Below are positions 1-12,300 of a stretch of 64,000 nucleotides of DNA, piece after piece. Position numbers and translations under genes: made by a program. The notes beneath the pieces are model-generated. The model ran no database searches and was not told the origin of the DNA. It saw nothing but the letters and a program-made list of their open reading frames with translations. The stretch comes from Euborellia annulipes (taxonomy: Eukaryota; Arthropoda; Insecta; Dermaptera; Anisolabididae), in contig JAKCPI010000901.1 of the NCBI GenBank assembly GCA_023213315.1, positions 62,001 through 126,000 on the forward strand, read 5' to 3'. The first letter of the stretch is position 1. Each line of letters opens with the position of its first letter.

Positions 1-264
1 TTCAAAGTCTTGAATCCAATTTTCTATAGCATAAGAATCTTCACCGTTGAATGATCGAATTGAATCTTCAATGTCCTTAAAGTTCATTGTATATCGAGGC
101 GATTTTTCATGACACTTTTTTTTTGTAACTTCTTTCTTCTCATCTTCTTCTTCTTCATCAGCTTCTTCGTATTCTTCATCTTCTTCTTCACTTTCCTCTT
201 CATCTTCTTCAGCATCTTGTAATTTTTTATTTAAGTTTTCTGAATCATTTAATGGAGAGCCCAT
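1..264 (-). CDS. Gag-like retrotransposon ORF, N-terminal fragment (cut by window edge)
   Basis: An open frame of 88 codons starts with ATG at 264 and runs off the left edge without a stop. After a short start comes a very acidic Asp/Glu stretch (about residues 18-46), a basic KKEVTKKK patch, then a segment reading FKDIEDSIRSFNGEDSY and ending in ENWIQDFE. That last part resembles the start of Gag capsid regions of arthropod copia-like LTR elements (a short stretch about a target 'fold' followed by a W..DFE motif); this assignment is from memory of the family. The region upstream of the ATG (310-363) holds a short tandem repeat as might be found in an element leader. A host acidic protein cannot be excluded. 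No LTR was proven. Confidence 0.5.
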   Translation of the reverse strand, partial: MGSPLNDSENLNKKLQDAEEDEEESEEEDEEYEEADEEEEDEKKEVTKKKCHEKSPRYTMNFKDIEDSIRSFNGEDSYAIENWIQDFE

Positions 265-309
265 GTTTATAATTTTGGTCACAATCTTGGTCTGTCTTGG
301 TGATATCGC

Positions 310-363
310 GGTCAATCCCGGTCTATCCGTTGGTCAATCCCGGTCTATCCGTTGGTCAATCCC
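310..363. repeat. Short tandem repeat, 22-bp unit, about 2.4 copies
   Basis: The unit GGTCAATCCCGGTCTATCCG plus TT is repeated head to tail without mismatch. It lies just upstream of the Gag-like ORF on the opposite strand and may belong to that element's leader. Confidence 0.8.
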
Positions 364-734
364 ACTTCTGATAATTGTAGTATAATATAATGGAGAATTT
401 AAATAATAAGAACGAATGAACAAACAAATAGAATATTTATTAATGAAAATGATAACGAGTAGTTGAACATAAATAAAGCATAAATACATAAAGCATAAAA
501 CATAAAGGACATAAATCATAAGAGAGCATAAGTTGGTTGTTGCGCGTCGTAAGAGAGAGATCATAAGAGAGTCAGTCATAAGTTAGCAACATGTTTAGGT
601 CGTCAACCAGAGTGAACCTATCATCGTCCTACTTGGTGGGCAACCTTTCAAAAATTTTTAAATTTACACTACAAAAGTAAGAGTTTCATCTTAAGATCAA
701 CAATTTATTAAAATTCATTTATGGCGACAACAAC

Positions 735-790
735 TATCATCCCCCGTGACACCACCCGCCAGGGCCTAGGCGCAGGCGGCGCGGATAGTA
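735..790. repeat. GC-rich module of a dispersed repeat
   Basis: A GC-rich block around GCCAGGGCCTAGGCGC stands out from the AT-rich background. With the adjoining sequence to about 660 it matches, in reverse orientation, 13755-13900 (shared GCCATAAATG and TTGATCTTAA strings). Related blocks with ACTAGTCGCAAAGCCCGCC occur near 2468 and 39013. It is probably the end of one non-autonomous element family; the superfamily was not identified. Confidence 0.5.
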
Positions 791-1207
791 ATTTAAAAAA
801 TTATATTAATTTTTTTTTAATTTTTAGATTATAAAACAATTTATTTTTCAATCTAAAAATTATAATAATTTAAAAAAATAAAATGGTTTAAAAAATGACT
901 GACGTTCACAATTCAGAGCAAGCTTTCTAATTGACTAGATTAACCATCTCTTAGCATTAATAGTCGAACTGCTTTAGCTTCTTATCCGGCCTAAAAACGA
1001 CTTAATTTAAAACATTCCGAAATTATTCCAAAAAATATTGTACTTTACCATTTATAAAAAATGTTGACCTATATGACCTATATTCAAAAAAAAACCTGGA
1101 GATATTATAATCAAATTATTCCTCTCCGCAAGTCATTTATTTATTAATAAATACAATTATCTTAATCTTTATTAAAGATGGTTTTATTTAATTTCAACGA
1201 ATGATTA

Positions 1208-1476
1208 AAAAATCCGGTGTGACTGGCGCACGGCATTTAACTTTCTCTTACCCTTCGGTAAATTATCACGAATTCGGGGGGTGCCTAACTTAAATATAAA
1301 ATTTCAACCTCGTAGCTCATTTCATTCATTGTTAAAAATGTCCCGGGACCCACTTTTTTGGACTCAGGGGATCTCAAAACATGAATATCCATCAAAATCT
1401 CGACATCGAATTTTTGACATGATCGCAATACTTTCTCTGTATATATTTCATATATAGGGCAAGAGAAAGTAAAAAT
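1208..1476 (+). repeat. Family A element, internally deleted copy
   Basis: It starts with the family's GGTGTGACTGG-type head and ends with the AGAGAAAGTA tail, but the middle is missing, so head and tail are nearly joined. The tail half (CTCAAAACATG, CGACATCGAATTTTTGACATG) matches the copies at 2640, 7341, 12190 and 49430. Confidence 0.7.
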
Positions 1477-1831
1477 TGTATCCCCTTTTTAAATAAAAAA
1501 TTGCAAATTAATAGTAAAAGAACGTTCAATCTGCAAGTTAATTAATATCTTTCGCATTGAATAAATTCAATTCAATACAATCTAACAGATGTTTTTAGAA
1601 TGTATTCAAATAAAATTTTACTGAAGTTAAATATTTGAATGCAAAGTATTTTCTTCTATTATAGATCATATCATATCATCTTAAATACTTTTATTAAAAT
1701 TTCTTTAAACACGTAATTTCTTAAAAATTTCACTTTTTTCAAAGAAAATATCTTTTTGTGATAATATCGTCAAATAAAATGTCATTTCTAGATCAAAGCA
1801 TTTATTATTATTATGAATTAAATATATAGGT

Positions 1832-1985
1832 AGTCCACCCGCCGCGGACTGGTTCGAGTCCAGGGGGCGCAATTTTTACCCATTCAAACACAAACTCATC
1901 TCGCAAATTTGCTTTCTTAAACGATACATTGACTGGTTTATTTACAATAGTCTATTTGAAAAATAAAATTCCATCTTTTTTCAAA
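1832..1985 (+). repeat. tRNA-derived (SINE-like) repeat
   Basis: GGACT-GGTTCG-AGTCC forms a perfect 5-bp T-arm with a polymerase III B-box (GGTTCGAGTCC). The following 110 bp align closely with 26590-26720 (GCGCAATTTTT, CAAACACAAACTCATCT, ACGATA.ATTGACTGG). There is no complete cloverleaf, so this is a repeat and not a tRNA gene. Confidence 0.6.
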
Positions 1986-2639
1986 TATATATATATTTAA
2001 ATTTTTCTCACGATTTTGGAGTGAATGTATTTATTTTTTTGTATTAATCAACATTTTTTTTTACCAAGTTTTATTATAATATTTAGTAAACAAATCGGTA
2101 CATCAAGACATAGAGACAGACAGGTGGCCACTTGGACTTTTTTACTTTTTTGATTGTATATTCTTATGAGATAGAGAAAGACGTAATCATTTTAATCAGC
2201 CCACTTAATACAGATAATAAATTATAATATTTCATTACATTTATTGATAAGTCACTGACTTTTACTCAAATGTGAATTACTTTTAAATATAGTAACCTTA
2301 TATTTTACCCAATATTAAAAAAAAAAACCACCATGTTTTTCATATTAGAGAAGTAAAATAATTTTCATCCCATCGAGTAGACCATCATTTTTAGTTCTAT
2401 GGTATAAATGGTTCGAAAGCCGACTTTTTCTTGTTCACGGGTGACGACAAGAAAACCAAATTTATATGAAACTAGTCGCAAAGCCCGCCGAAGGGGAGCT
2501 TTTCAGTGTCAATAGGATTTTAAACTTTGCTTTAATTTTTTCCGAATGTATAGTGTACTTCAAACAGTTTTCACAAAAGATTTTACTGATATATTTTTTA
2601 AAGGGTAACTGAAAAATAGTTGATTTATATGAATTTTAA

Positions 2640-3118
2640 TCTAAAAAAAAAATATTTATATTCTGTTACCATGGCAACCATTTCTTCTATTTTTCCTATG
2701 AAGTACAAGTGTAAAATATGCTTTAAAACACTTCAAGGGCAAAATGAGAATATACATTTTAAAGAGCATCTAAAAAAATAATTGATTTTTGAATTTTAAA
2801 CAATTTTAGTGGAGCGAATTTTGAGAAACTGAAAAAATACATTAGTAAAGTACTAGTACTTTTTTGCCGATTTTGTCCAAAAGCTTATTTTGAGTGCCAG
2901 GAATGGTACCTAACTTAAAAATAAAATTTCAATCCGGTAGCTCAATTCCTTCATGCTAAAAATCGTTACACACAGACAGACCAATTTGCTGGACTCATTT
3001 TTTTTGAACTCAGGGGACATCAAAACATGTATATCCATCAAAATATCGACATCGAATTTTGGACATGATCGCAATACTTTCTCTCTATATATTTCATATA
3101 TAGGGCAAGAGAAAGTAA
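2640..3118 (+). repeat. Family A element
   Basis: It contains the family landmarks TACCATGGCAACCATTTCT, CCTATGAAGTACAAG, AAAGTACTAGTACTTTTTG, CTCAATTCCTTCATGC, CATCAAAACATGTATATCC and the terminal AGAGAAAGTA. The uninterrupted CCTATGAAGTACAAG here is the empty version of the site filled by a MITE at 12387. Confidence 0.75.
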
Positions 3119-3303
3119 AAAATATCACTCAGATAACTACTTGAAAATTTTATATACCTATAAAGAAATGCAAACATCAAAATAGCATACTTCTGATCTG
3201 TTATCAAATTCACTGACTTATTAAAACGGCACCTAAAATAAATTTATATATCTAATTTTATTTAACTCTCTGATATTCTAAAATATTTTTTTTTCTGTTT
3301 TAG

Positions 3304-3344
3304 GCAAAAATCTCTATAACAACGAGCATGTCGCCATAAAGATG
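3304..3344 (+). CDS. gish: CK1 gamma exon: ATP-binding lysine
   Basis: Acceptor TTTTAG and donor GTGAGT flank 41 nt read as (G)[13 protein letters not shown]. It starts in phase 1, taking a G from an unseen upstream exon, and ends in phase 0. The Lys of VAIK is the conserved nucleotide-binding Lys. The reading is identical in style to the fly protein. Confidence 0.93.
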
Positions 3345-6300
3345 GTGAGTACCTTATCTCATATCACTGGATTATATTGTAATTCATAATTAATTTATCT
3401 TTCTAAAACGTATTTGAGTTACGATAGTTTATTAGTGACATTTCCTCATTAAACGAAATATTTACTTTTAGTAAACTCAATGATTTTTATTAATGAATAT
3501 TGAGTCATGATTCCTTCGAACGTCCAAATGCACACACACACTAGCATAAAAAAAATATTGAGTCATCACAAAACAACCCCTTCATTGTGTATTCATTTTA
3601 AACTCCCCTCCACATACTTTTTATCTCATTTGCCATATACCGCCTACAATCTAAATAGAAATTAAAATAAGAATGATTAACAGCTGCTTCTTTTAATTAT
3701 GAGTGAAATCTTTCATAGAAATTATTAACATTAAAAAAAAAAATTTCTATATTTCTTTTAAAATTTTCCTTTAATTAAAATCTTTCTATTCACAGTTTTT
3801 TTTTTTATTTGTTTTCATTTATGTACAACTATAAGTATAAAATCGCTATCTTTCTTTTTTATTGAATAGATTAATTAGTTTTTAGTAAAGAGCTCTGATC
3901 ATTTTTATATTTTATATTATTCTACCATGGTAAATAAAATATTTCAATATATATCAAGGTGTAAAAAATTAATTTAATACCTGTTGCCCAAATTTGAGAT
4001 ACCTATTTGATAAGAAAATTTTAGGCAAAAAAAGTTTGTTCCCCTCCCTTCTCCCAAGAAAAAGTTGAAATGACGTCACTGAACAGAATTGATGTATCTA
4101 GGAATAAATAAACTCGGTATTATTAAGTACTTCATGTAATTTATTTAAAATATCTTTAAATTTAAAGTACTTGAATTACAGTTCTTTTTAAAAACTACTG
4201 GAAAAACGATATTTGAAAAAGTATTTTAAGAAAAATTCATTGTTCATTTAATTCCTGAGTATTTCAAGTACTTTTAGAAAATATTGGTACTGTGAGCAAA
4301 AAAAACACTAGTATTTCGGGTACTTTTCAAAAGTTCAGCAAATGATCCATATGCGAGTTAATCACTTGCACCTGGGAACGTTTCGGTTCATTTATTATGT
4401 ACCATTTTCAGTTCATTAATCTTGTATATTTTGTGCTCATGGGCCCACATCTTGTGAGTAGGTAGATGGCGACCACGAGCTGCCCTAGCTGGGACTGGAA
4501 GTACTTCTGTTCTTTGCATATCATTCTCTTCTCTTTGATATTTTCAACAGGCGTCAGACCGTGCAAAGGGCCGGTCTGTTCTATTTCTTCCTGTCACAAA
4601 AAAAAAAAAAAAAAAAAAACCATTGCGCTGACCCCATAATATGGTTAGGAAAGAAGAAGAATCGTGTATATTTTGCTCAGAGTTGGTCGAGCATATACAT
4701 TGTTTCATAGATAGAATACATGTATATAATGACAATGTTTAGGCTTCAATGAATACAATGGTAATTGATGCGAGTCAAATATTTCTATGTATATTAGTAT
4801 TCTCTTTAAGAAACAATGTATATGCTATATTACTCGACCAACTCTGAGCAAAATGTACACCGATTAATGAACTGAAAATGGTACATAAGAAATACACCGA
4901 AACGTTTCCAACTGATTGATGACAGCATTCAGAGTATTTTTCTTGGCTGCCTCAGTCTCCATACATCCTTAACATCTACAGCGCAACTTGCACCTTAATT
5001 AATTTTTTGCAAGGTAGGCAACCCAAGTGATGAATCATTTTCTGAACTTTTGAAAAGTACCGGAAATACTATTTAATAGTCAATATTTTCCAAAAGTACT
5101 TGAGAAATACTCAGGTATTAATGAAATAATTTTTTTCTTATAATACTTTTTCAAATATCGTTGTTTTCCACTAGTTTTTAAAAAAGTACTGTAATTCAAG
5201 TATTTTAAATTTAAAGATAGTTTAAATAAACTAGTTGTTTCTTGAGGGCTGGATATTATAATTTGAGGATGAGGTATATGGGCGACCAAGGCGAAAAATA
5301 AAATAAAAGTCTATATTTTGTCGACGTTTCGAGTGCCGATAGCACTATTCATCAGAACAAAAATTGATGCCAAATTGTCAGGTTAGTTGACATGGAAGTG
5401 TAGCAACGTTTTTACCAATTTATATTATCTTTACTGTTTGGAGGTTGAATGAGTTTAAATAAATTTTTTGGAGTACTTGAAAATACCGAGTTTATTTGGT
5501 CCTAGAATCCACATTTCTGTTTTATTACTCTCGACAAATAAAAAAAGTTGGTCATTTTGCCTAACTTCCAGCAAATAAAAACGAAAAAAATTTATCCTAC
5601 ACCTGCTAGATCATTTAAATATATTCACTCATACTAGTAGTTGAATAATAACCTATTTTCTAAAGCATATAATATTTATTTATTTTTGTAAATATACCGA
5701 TTAGATCTTAAAAAAAAAAAAAAAATATATATACATATAACAAACAAATTCATTTAAAGTAACATAAGTAAGTAAACTAAAAATTTTGATTCTATTAATT
5801 TGCATTTTAAGCAAATTTATAAAGATCAAATATTTTTCTGTTTATAAATTTTATTTCTTGAATTCTATTAAAAATATATGCCGATACAAAATTCTAGTGT
5901 GACAAGTACAGAACGCAACTTTCAATTACTGTGCGACCACTCACACCCAATTTTTTATATACTTGGAAATAGAAGGGATACCAGGTGTGTTCTTCCCGAA
6001 CTTGACCAAAGGGCATTGCCCCTCCCGAGTGATTAAACAATTTTTTTTCTTTTAAAAGAGAAAAAAACATTTCTTAATAAAACTTTTCCCAAAAGCCGAT
6101 TAACGATTAGTCGACTATTTTAGAAACGATTATACGGATGTCGGTTTTTCCAAATTAAAATCTTTACTGTACGCGGACAAAATATTCAAACCCTGCTGTT
6201 TAAATAACTTTTTAAATAAAATAAATTTTATAATTCAAATACGACTTGCTTCTTTAAAATGCCGATTATTGGCAAGGAAATTAAATTGAAATTATTATCT

Positions 6301-9300
6301 CTCATCAACAACACCTGGTGCATAATGAAAAATGAGAAAAAAATACTTTTCACATTTTAAATACAAATTGTACTCCAATAGTACAATTAGAAGTCTCTCG
6401 ACTCGATTTTAAGTAATTGAAAACAATAGCTAGTAGAGAATTTCGCGTACAGGCTGTTATCGATCGTAGGCCACACAGCACATGTTGAAAACATCTGTTA
6501 AAGAAACACTTTTTTTTTTTGAATATGCCCAACATTCAAAAGATTTTTTAAAAGATCATATAAATAAAATTATACTATTTTAAAATAAAATTAAATATAT
6601 TTAGTTAAGCTTAATTTATTTTATATTTCAAAAAATCTTATTTTACATTGTTCATATAAAAAAAAAAAAAAACGTGGAAATATTAATTTATATAATCGGA
6701 CAAATTTTTACTTTCTCTTTCCTATATATGCAATATCTAGAAAGTATTGCCACCATGTCAAATATTGTCGAGATTTTGATGAATATACATGTTTTGAGGT
6801 CTCCTGAGTCCAAAAAAGTGGGTCCCGCAAATTGATCTGACTGTCTGTGTGTTATTTCAAGCAAGAAGGAATGAGCTAAGAGATTGAAATTTTATATTTG
6901 GACCTTGTTATGCAATGGTGTGTCAAAGACCAAACATCGAGTTTTGAGAAAATCACCATTAAAGTTTTTTGTTTTCATTGGATTATATATAATTTTTTTT
7001 TTTTTTTTTGTCAATTGTGCAAGTAACATTAAATATAAATTTTTTTAGGACATATTTCATAAAAAATACTATTAATTATAGCATTTGAAACAATATTCCG
7101 TGCTTAACTCAATTTTGAATTTTTTGGTCTTTGACACACCATTGCATAACAGGGTCCATTTAAGTTAGGTATCCTCCCCGACACTTAAAATAAGCTTTTG
7201 AACAAAATCGGCTAAAAAGTACTAGTATTGAAGTACTTTTTCCAGTTGTTTTTTTTTTTTCTAATTTCTCAAATTGGGCTCTAACGATTTTGATTAAAAT
7301 TCAAAAAATAATTATTTTTTACATGCTCTTTAAAAAGTATATTGGTAAAATTTTTCGTAAAAATTGTTTGAAGTACACTTTACTGATGTAGTACTAGTAC
7401 TTTCTGGCCGATTTTGATTAAAAGCTTATTTTGATTGTCGGGGAGGATATCTTACTTAAATGTAAAATTTCAATCCAGTAGCTCAATTCCCTCCACAGAC
7501 AGACAAATTTGCGGGGCCCACTTTTTTGGACTCGGGGGACCTCAAAACATGTAAATCGGACAAAATCTCGACATCGAATTTTTTGACATGATCTCAATAC
7601 TTTCTCTCTAAATATTTCATACATAGAGTAAGAGAAAGTAAAGACAGGTAAACAAAATTTTATTTGTACCCACGATTAGTCAGCCGGTTTCAAATAGTCG
7701 ACCCATGCGAAATATTTCTGTATTTTGAATTTCCTCCTCTTTACAAACACAATTTTTTCTATTTATAAATAGTATTTAATATTTTGTTACCAATATATTA
7801 TTATCAAGCCATTTCTAGATGTTTTGATACGTATATAAATATTCCTTGAAACTTAAATTGTGGTTAACACAAAGGAAACAAGAATATTTTTTTTTAAATA
7901 TCTGATATAAATTATCAAAATTCTTTCATTTGGATCATAATTAAACAAGGAAAACCAAATTGATGATTGGTTAATAAAATTTCTCCTTTGATCATCGACT
8001 ATTGACAAACGTAATGAAAAAAAAAAATATATATATTTTTTCATTTATCAATAACCTAAGTTATTGATTGGATGATTAATTACTCAAGTAGATTTTTTAT
8101 AGCAACCTTCTTACTTTTGAATTTTTGAAATTATAATAATTTATTAATCAATATTTAATTGACACCTTTAGATTTTTTTCTCTTCGTTTATTCAATTAAA
8201 AAACTACTATAATTATTTAAAAATTAATCTTTTTTTTCTAATTACGAGCGCAATTTTATGTTAAAAAAAAATTTCAAGTTTAAAAGTAAATGAATAATAA
8301 TTAGGATTCATTAAATAGAAGTTTATAGGAAGAGATGTGATCTCATCTCTTAAATACACTAATAATATGAACCAAAAATAAAAATTTTTTATTAAAGTTT
8401 GATTAATGCTTTTCTTTAAAATTGATCAGCAGACTAATGTAGCTGAAATTTACTATGCTTGTAGGGTACAGACGCTCCACAAGTGTCTGAAGTGGAGCCT
8501 TGTGCTTAGGCAACCAAAATGCTTAGCCGTCGGATTTGTTGTCTTCCTCTTCATTTGCATTTAAAAAAACATGATTTATTTATTTTAAAAATATTGGTTT
8601 GATTGATTAAGGTCAAGGCTCCACTTCAGGCACTTTGTGGCACCTACTGTACCAACTTCCTGCCTAACTAACAACTATTTTTTTTTTTTTTCACTTATGA
8701 CTTCTCATACTTTGTGAACCACAAGACGTCTGCTCTCTCCTCAAGAGTCAAAAGACTACGTTTTCTTAAATTTAGTGTGCACTTTTACTCTTTTTCTTTT
8801 CACTTCACTTCAATATTTTTAGGGCAAATTGCATTTATATTTAGCTCATCAAATTTCTATAGGTTGAAGTTTAATTGAATTGTACTGGCTTATGCACCCA
8901 TTCTAAAAAAAAAAAAATTTTTTGAGAATTTCGGAGGGGTGGGTAGGTTTGACCCCTATATCCCCTCCTTGATTCTCTCCCAATCTTTATTCCCGATCTC
9001 TCTGATTCGATTTCCATCATTTGGGATGCACTCCGTTCGTTTGAAAATGACGAGAGCATGAATCATATGGTAACTAACGACTTGGCTATCCAAGACTTGC
9101 ATGCACTTGTTCTGTGCTGGCTGGCCTAAGGCCATCTATACAAGTTGACGGAAATTGTAGAGGAATATAAAATATGTTTATTTATCGAAATCTATATAAG
9201 AAAAAAAAAAATTAGAATAAGTCAAAGTGGTTAAGTTAAGTCCATGTATATTTTGTATTCAAAAACTATCATAAAACAAAATTTTAAATAATAAATAAAA

Positions 9301-12300
9301 TTTTTCTGTTCTGACTAATTCAAAAATTTAATTACAAAATCTTGACCCATGTTATGAACATTTCGGATTAAGTGCTTTGAGCAAAATAACTTTTTTTTTT
9401 GGAAAATTTAACAGTAAACTCCGGGCCTCGATTAGTCAGATGTGAAAAAAAAATCTTTTGACTCACTTTTTTCACTCTTAAAAAAACTTCAGCGGGGGTC
9501 CATGAAAGTGAATATTTTGATCATTTTTCAAAAATTTTATAACTGTTTTGAATGTGATTCTGGAAGAAGCTAGACTCAAACATCAGCGCCACCTACAAAC
9601 ATTCTCATTAAGTTAAACACAATCATCAATATTGGTAGAAAATAAAGAGAAGTATAGCTAGGTTTTTTTTTCTTTTTTTATTAATCTCAACCTCACGCTG
9701 ACATTTCGATCCCGGTAGGGATCATCTTCAGAGCATAGAGGTTAGTCATAATATATGTGTGGGATTTTCTTGGAACTCAAGTGAACTAATCTCTAAGGGA
9801 CAGTTACGTGAATTTTATATGCAATGAAGTCAGCGCCATCTATAGTTATTCTCATGAAGCTAGCACATCAGCGCTACCTACAATCACTCTTGTGAAGTTA
9901 GACACAATCATCAAAGCAAGTGTTTAGCTGCTGTAGGCCTATGTATAATTTATATTCCATTTTATATTTACTATATATTGTCATGAATATCGAATCCAAG
10001 AAAAAAGCTCTATGCTCTGAAGATGATCCCTACCATGATCGAAACGTGAGGCTAAGTTTAATAAAAAAGAATAAAACCCTAGCTGCACTTCTCTTTATTT
10101 TCTATCGATAATAATTTTGTTTTAGTATCTCAAATTTAGGCATATTTTCTTTATTTAGAATTCCAGAAGCGAAGGTAAAATTTTATTTCTAGTATTTAAA
10201 ATGTAATTTTTTTTTCATGTTATAAATTCTTTAGTTTTAGGTGTATTTTTTAAAATTTATTTATTTTTGGGAAGGCGCTGCTGGCACATTGACGATACTC
10301 TTCATGCTAGGGAGTAAAATCAATATTTTGAAAATGAATACAAAATACTCTTAAAAGGGACATTTTCTGAATATTACATTGAAAAATAAATATCAACGTT
10401 TTTTTTATGACATTGAGGGGCTGTTTAGTATTAAAAATTGTTTTAATTGAAATATCAAAGTGTGGTCAGAATTTTAACTAACGACAAATAAAAAAAAAAT
10501 CTATTATTTTGAGTGAGTTTGCTTTTTGCCTGTCTTTATTTTTTTCGGTTATGCATATTTTTTTTGACTTTGAGAAGAGGCGCCGACACTGACACCTAAT
10601 TTTTATATATCTAGAGAAGTAGGAAAGAATTATGGGCGTTGTCTTTTCCCAGGGTAAATGACCTTTTGATAGGTATGAGATGTTATGAAGGAACCAAATG
10701 TTTTTTTTTTTTTTAATTCGAGATCGACTTTTAATTTCAATTACATCAGGTAGCAAAAATTATTTGGCCAACGCTTATACCAGAAGTGTGTCGATCCATT
10801 TGAATTTAACACCCCTGGATTAGATCAATGAAAAACCGATTGGAGGTCATAATTAAAACTAGAGCCCAAAACATGCTTTATAAATTCCTGTATATGTTTC
10901 CTTTTTAACTTTTTCAAAAAATAACCAAAAGCTCAGGTATCATTTGAAACGGTATCCCAGTTCTCAAATGATTCACTGGAGAAATATAGCCTTTAATTTT
11001 GTAAGTTGACTCACTGTTATTGTTCAGCAGTGTTTATAAAAATTACATTAACTCTTTGATGAAAAAGATAAACGGAAATATAGGAATTGAATAATGCATA
11101 TTTTTTTTTTAAATCAATAATAATAAAAATATTATAATTATAAATTATGAAGCTGACACTTTAGTAATTGAGTTCAATTTTCTTCAAAAAATACCAAAAA
11201 GATGTATTTTTAAATCCCCGGGTAATCGAACCCGGGATCTCTAGCTGATTTATTTGGCATCATCCAAACATTCACACACACACTGGTAGACTGAAGATTC
11301 GGGGTTCGATTTATGGGAACTAGGCCCACCAGCAAATATAAATCCTTATTTAATTAATTTCCGGTGACTAATAAGTCCGGTCGAGAATTTTGAATCACAT
11401 TCATTTGATATAAGATGAAACGTTTCGACTTTAATTATATAGTCAAGATTCAACTAAGAGAGTATAATATATATGATGCCATCTTCAGGGCTAAAAATGT
11501 TTACTTAAATAAATTGTTGTTTTACAGTTTTTTACATAAAATAAAGCAATGAATAGTATACAATATTATAACAATAAGATACATTAATATTAAGAAACAC
11601 ATAACCCAATAAGTGTCAACGAAATATATTTTATGTAAAACTGTAAAACAACAATTTATATATATTCAAAAAATCTCGAGTGAACATTTCATCAGGGAAA
11701 GAAAGGGACGGGACCTAAATGGCTTCAGATGCCGAAAAAGATCTTAAACAAATAAAAAAAAAAAAAAAAAAAATTAGGTAAATATGCTTTCGGCTCAGGG
11801 TCAAAAAAAACAACTCTCACGAAGGAAAAATTAAGTAATATTTCAAAAAATAGATTAAAATTTTTTTTCCATTAATTAAATTAGAAAATTTAATTTATTT
11901 TACAGATTTTTAAAATTTTTTAAAAAATTTCTACTTTGAATAGTTTTAAGATCTTAAAAAAATGAAAATAAATAAAAATAGTATTTTATTTTGTTAGGTT
12001 CGTTTAGGGATTATCTCGCACACGTGCAAATGAGAAACTCTCAATGCACTCAATACGGGTACTAGAAAACGACTTCGTTCTTCATTTTTAAAATTTGATA
12101 GATAATCGAGTGAAATAGAACGCATAATTCGTTGTTTTTTTTGTTGCAAGCAGTCTAAAAATGTACAATATATGTAAGCTTACTGGAAGATAGAGGACCC
12201 AAATGGTCGCACACCACGCAACTTTGGTAATTGAAAGTTGTGTTCTGTGCTTGTCACACCAGATTTTTTGTGTCGACATATATTTAATTCCCGACATTAG

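Larger units (their letters stand above)
265..3303. other. Non-coding stretch upstream of the first visible kinase exon
   Basis: This is probably intron of the kinase gene. No exon encoding the kinase glycine-rich loop is visible, so the first coding exon must lie left of the window. It contains a GC-rich dispersed module (735-790), family A copies (1208-1476, 2640-3118), a tRNA-like repeat (1832-1985) and a second GC-rich module at 2468-2510. The remainder is AT-rich with no feature I can support. Confidence 0.6.

Noticed and set aside
334..579. 81-codon minus-strand open frame beside the Gag-like ORF
   Set aside because: Low-complexity Leu/Ile/Tyr composition, no motif, and it overlaps the tandem repeat; probably chance in AT-rich sequence.
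376..732. Possible LTR (TGTAGT..CAACA ends) next to the Gag-like ORF
   Set aside because: Similarity to the repeat at 13755-13900 continues past the proposed LTR end, and the second LTR is outside the window, so the boundary cannot be supported.
11214..11330. GGGTTCGATTACCCGG on the minus strand and nearby GGGGTTCGATTTA as tRNA genes
   Set aside because: T-arm-like strings only; no acceptor, D or anticodon arms at correct distance.
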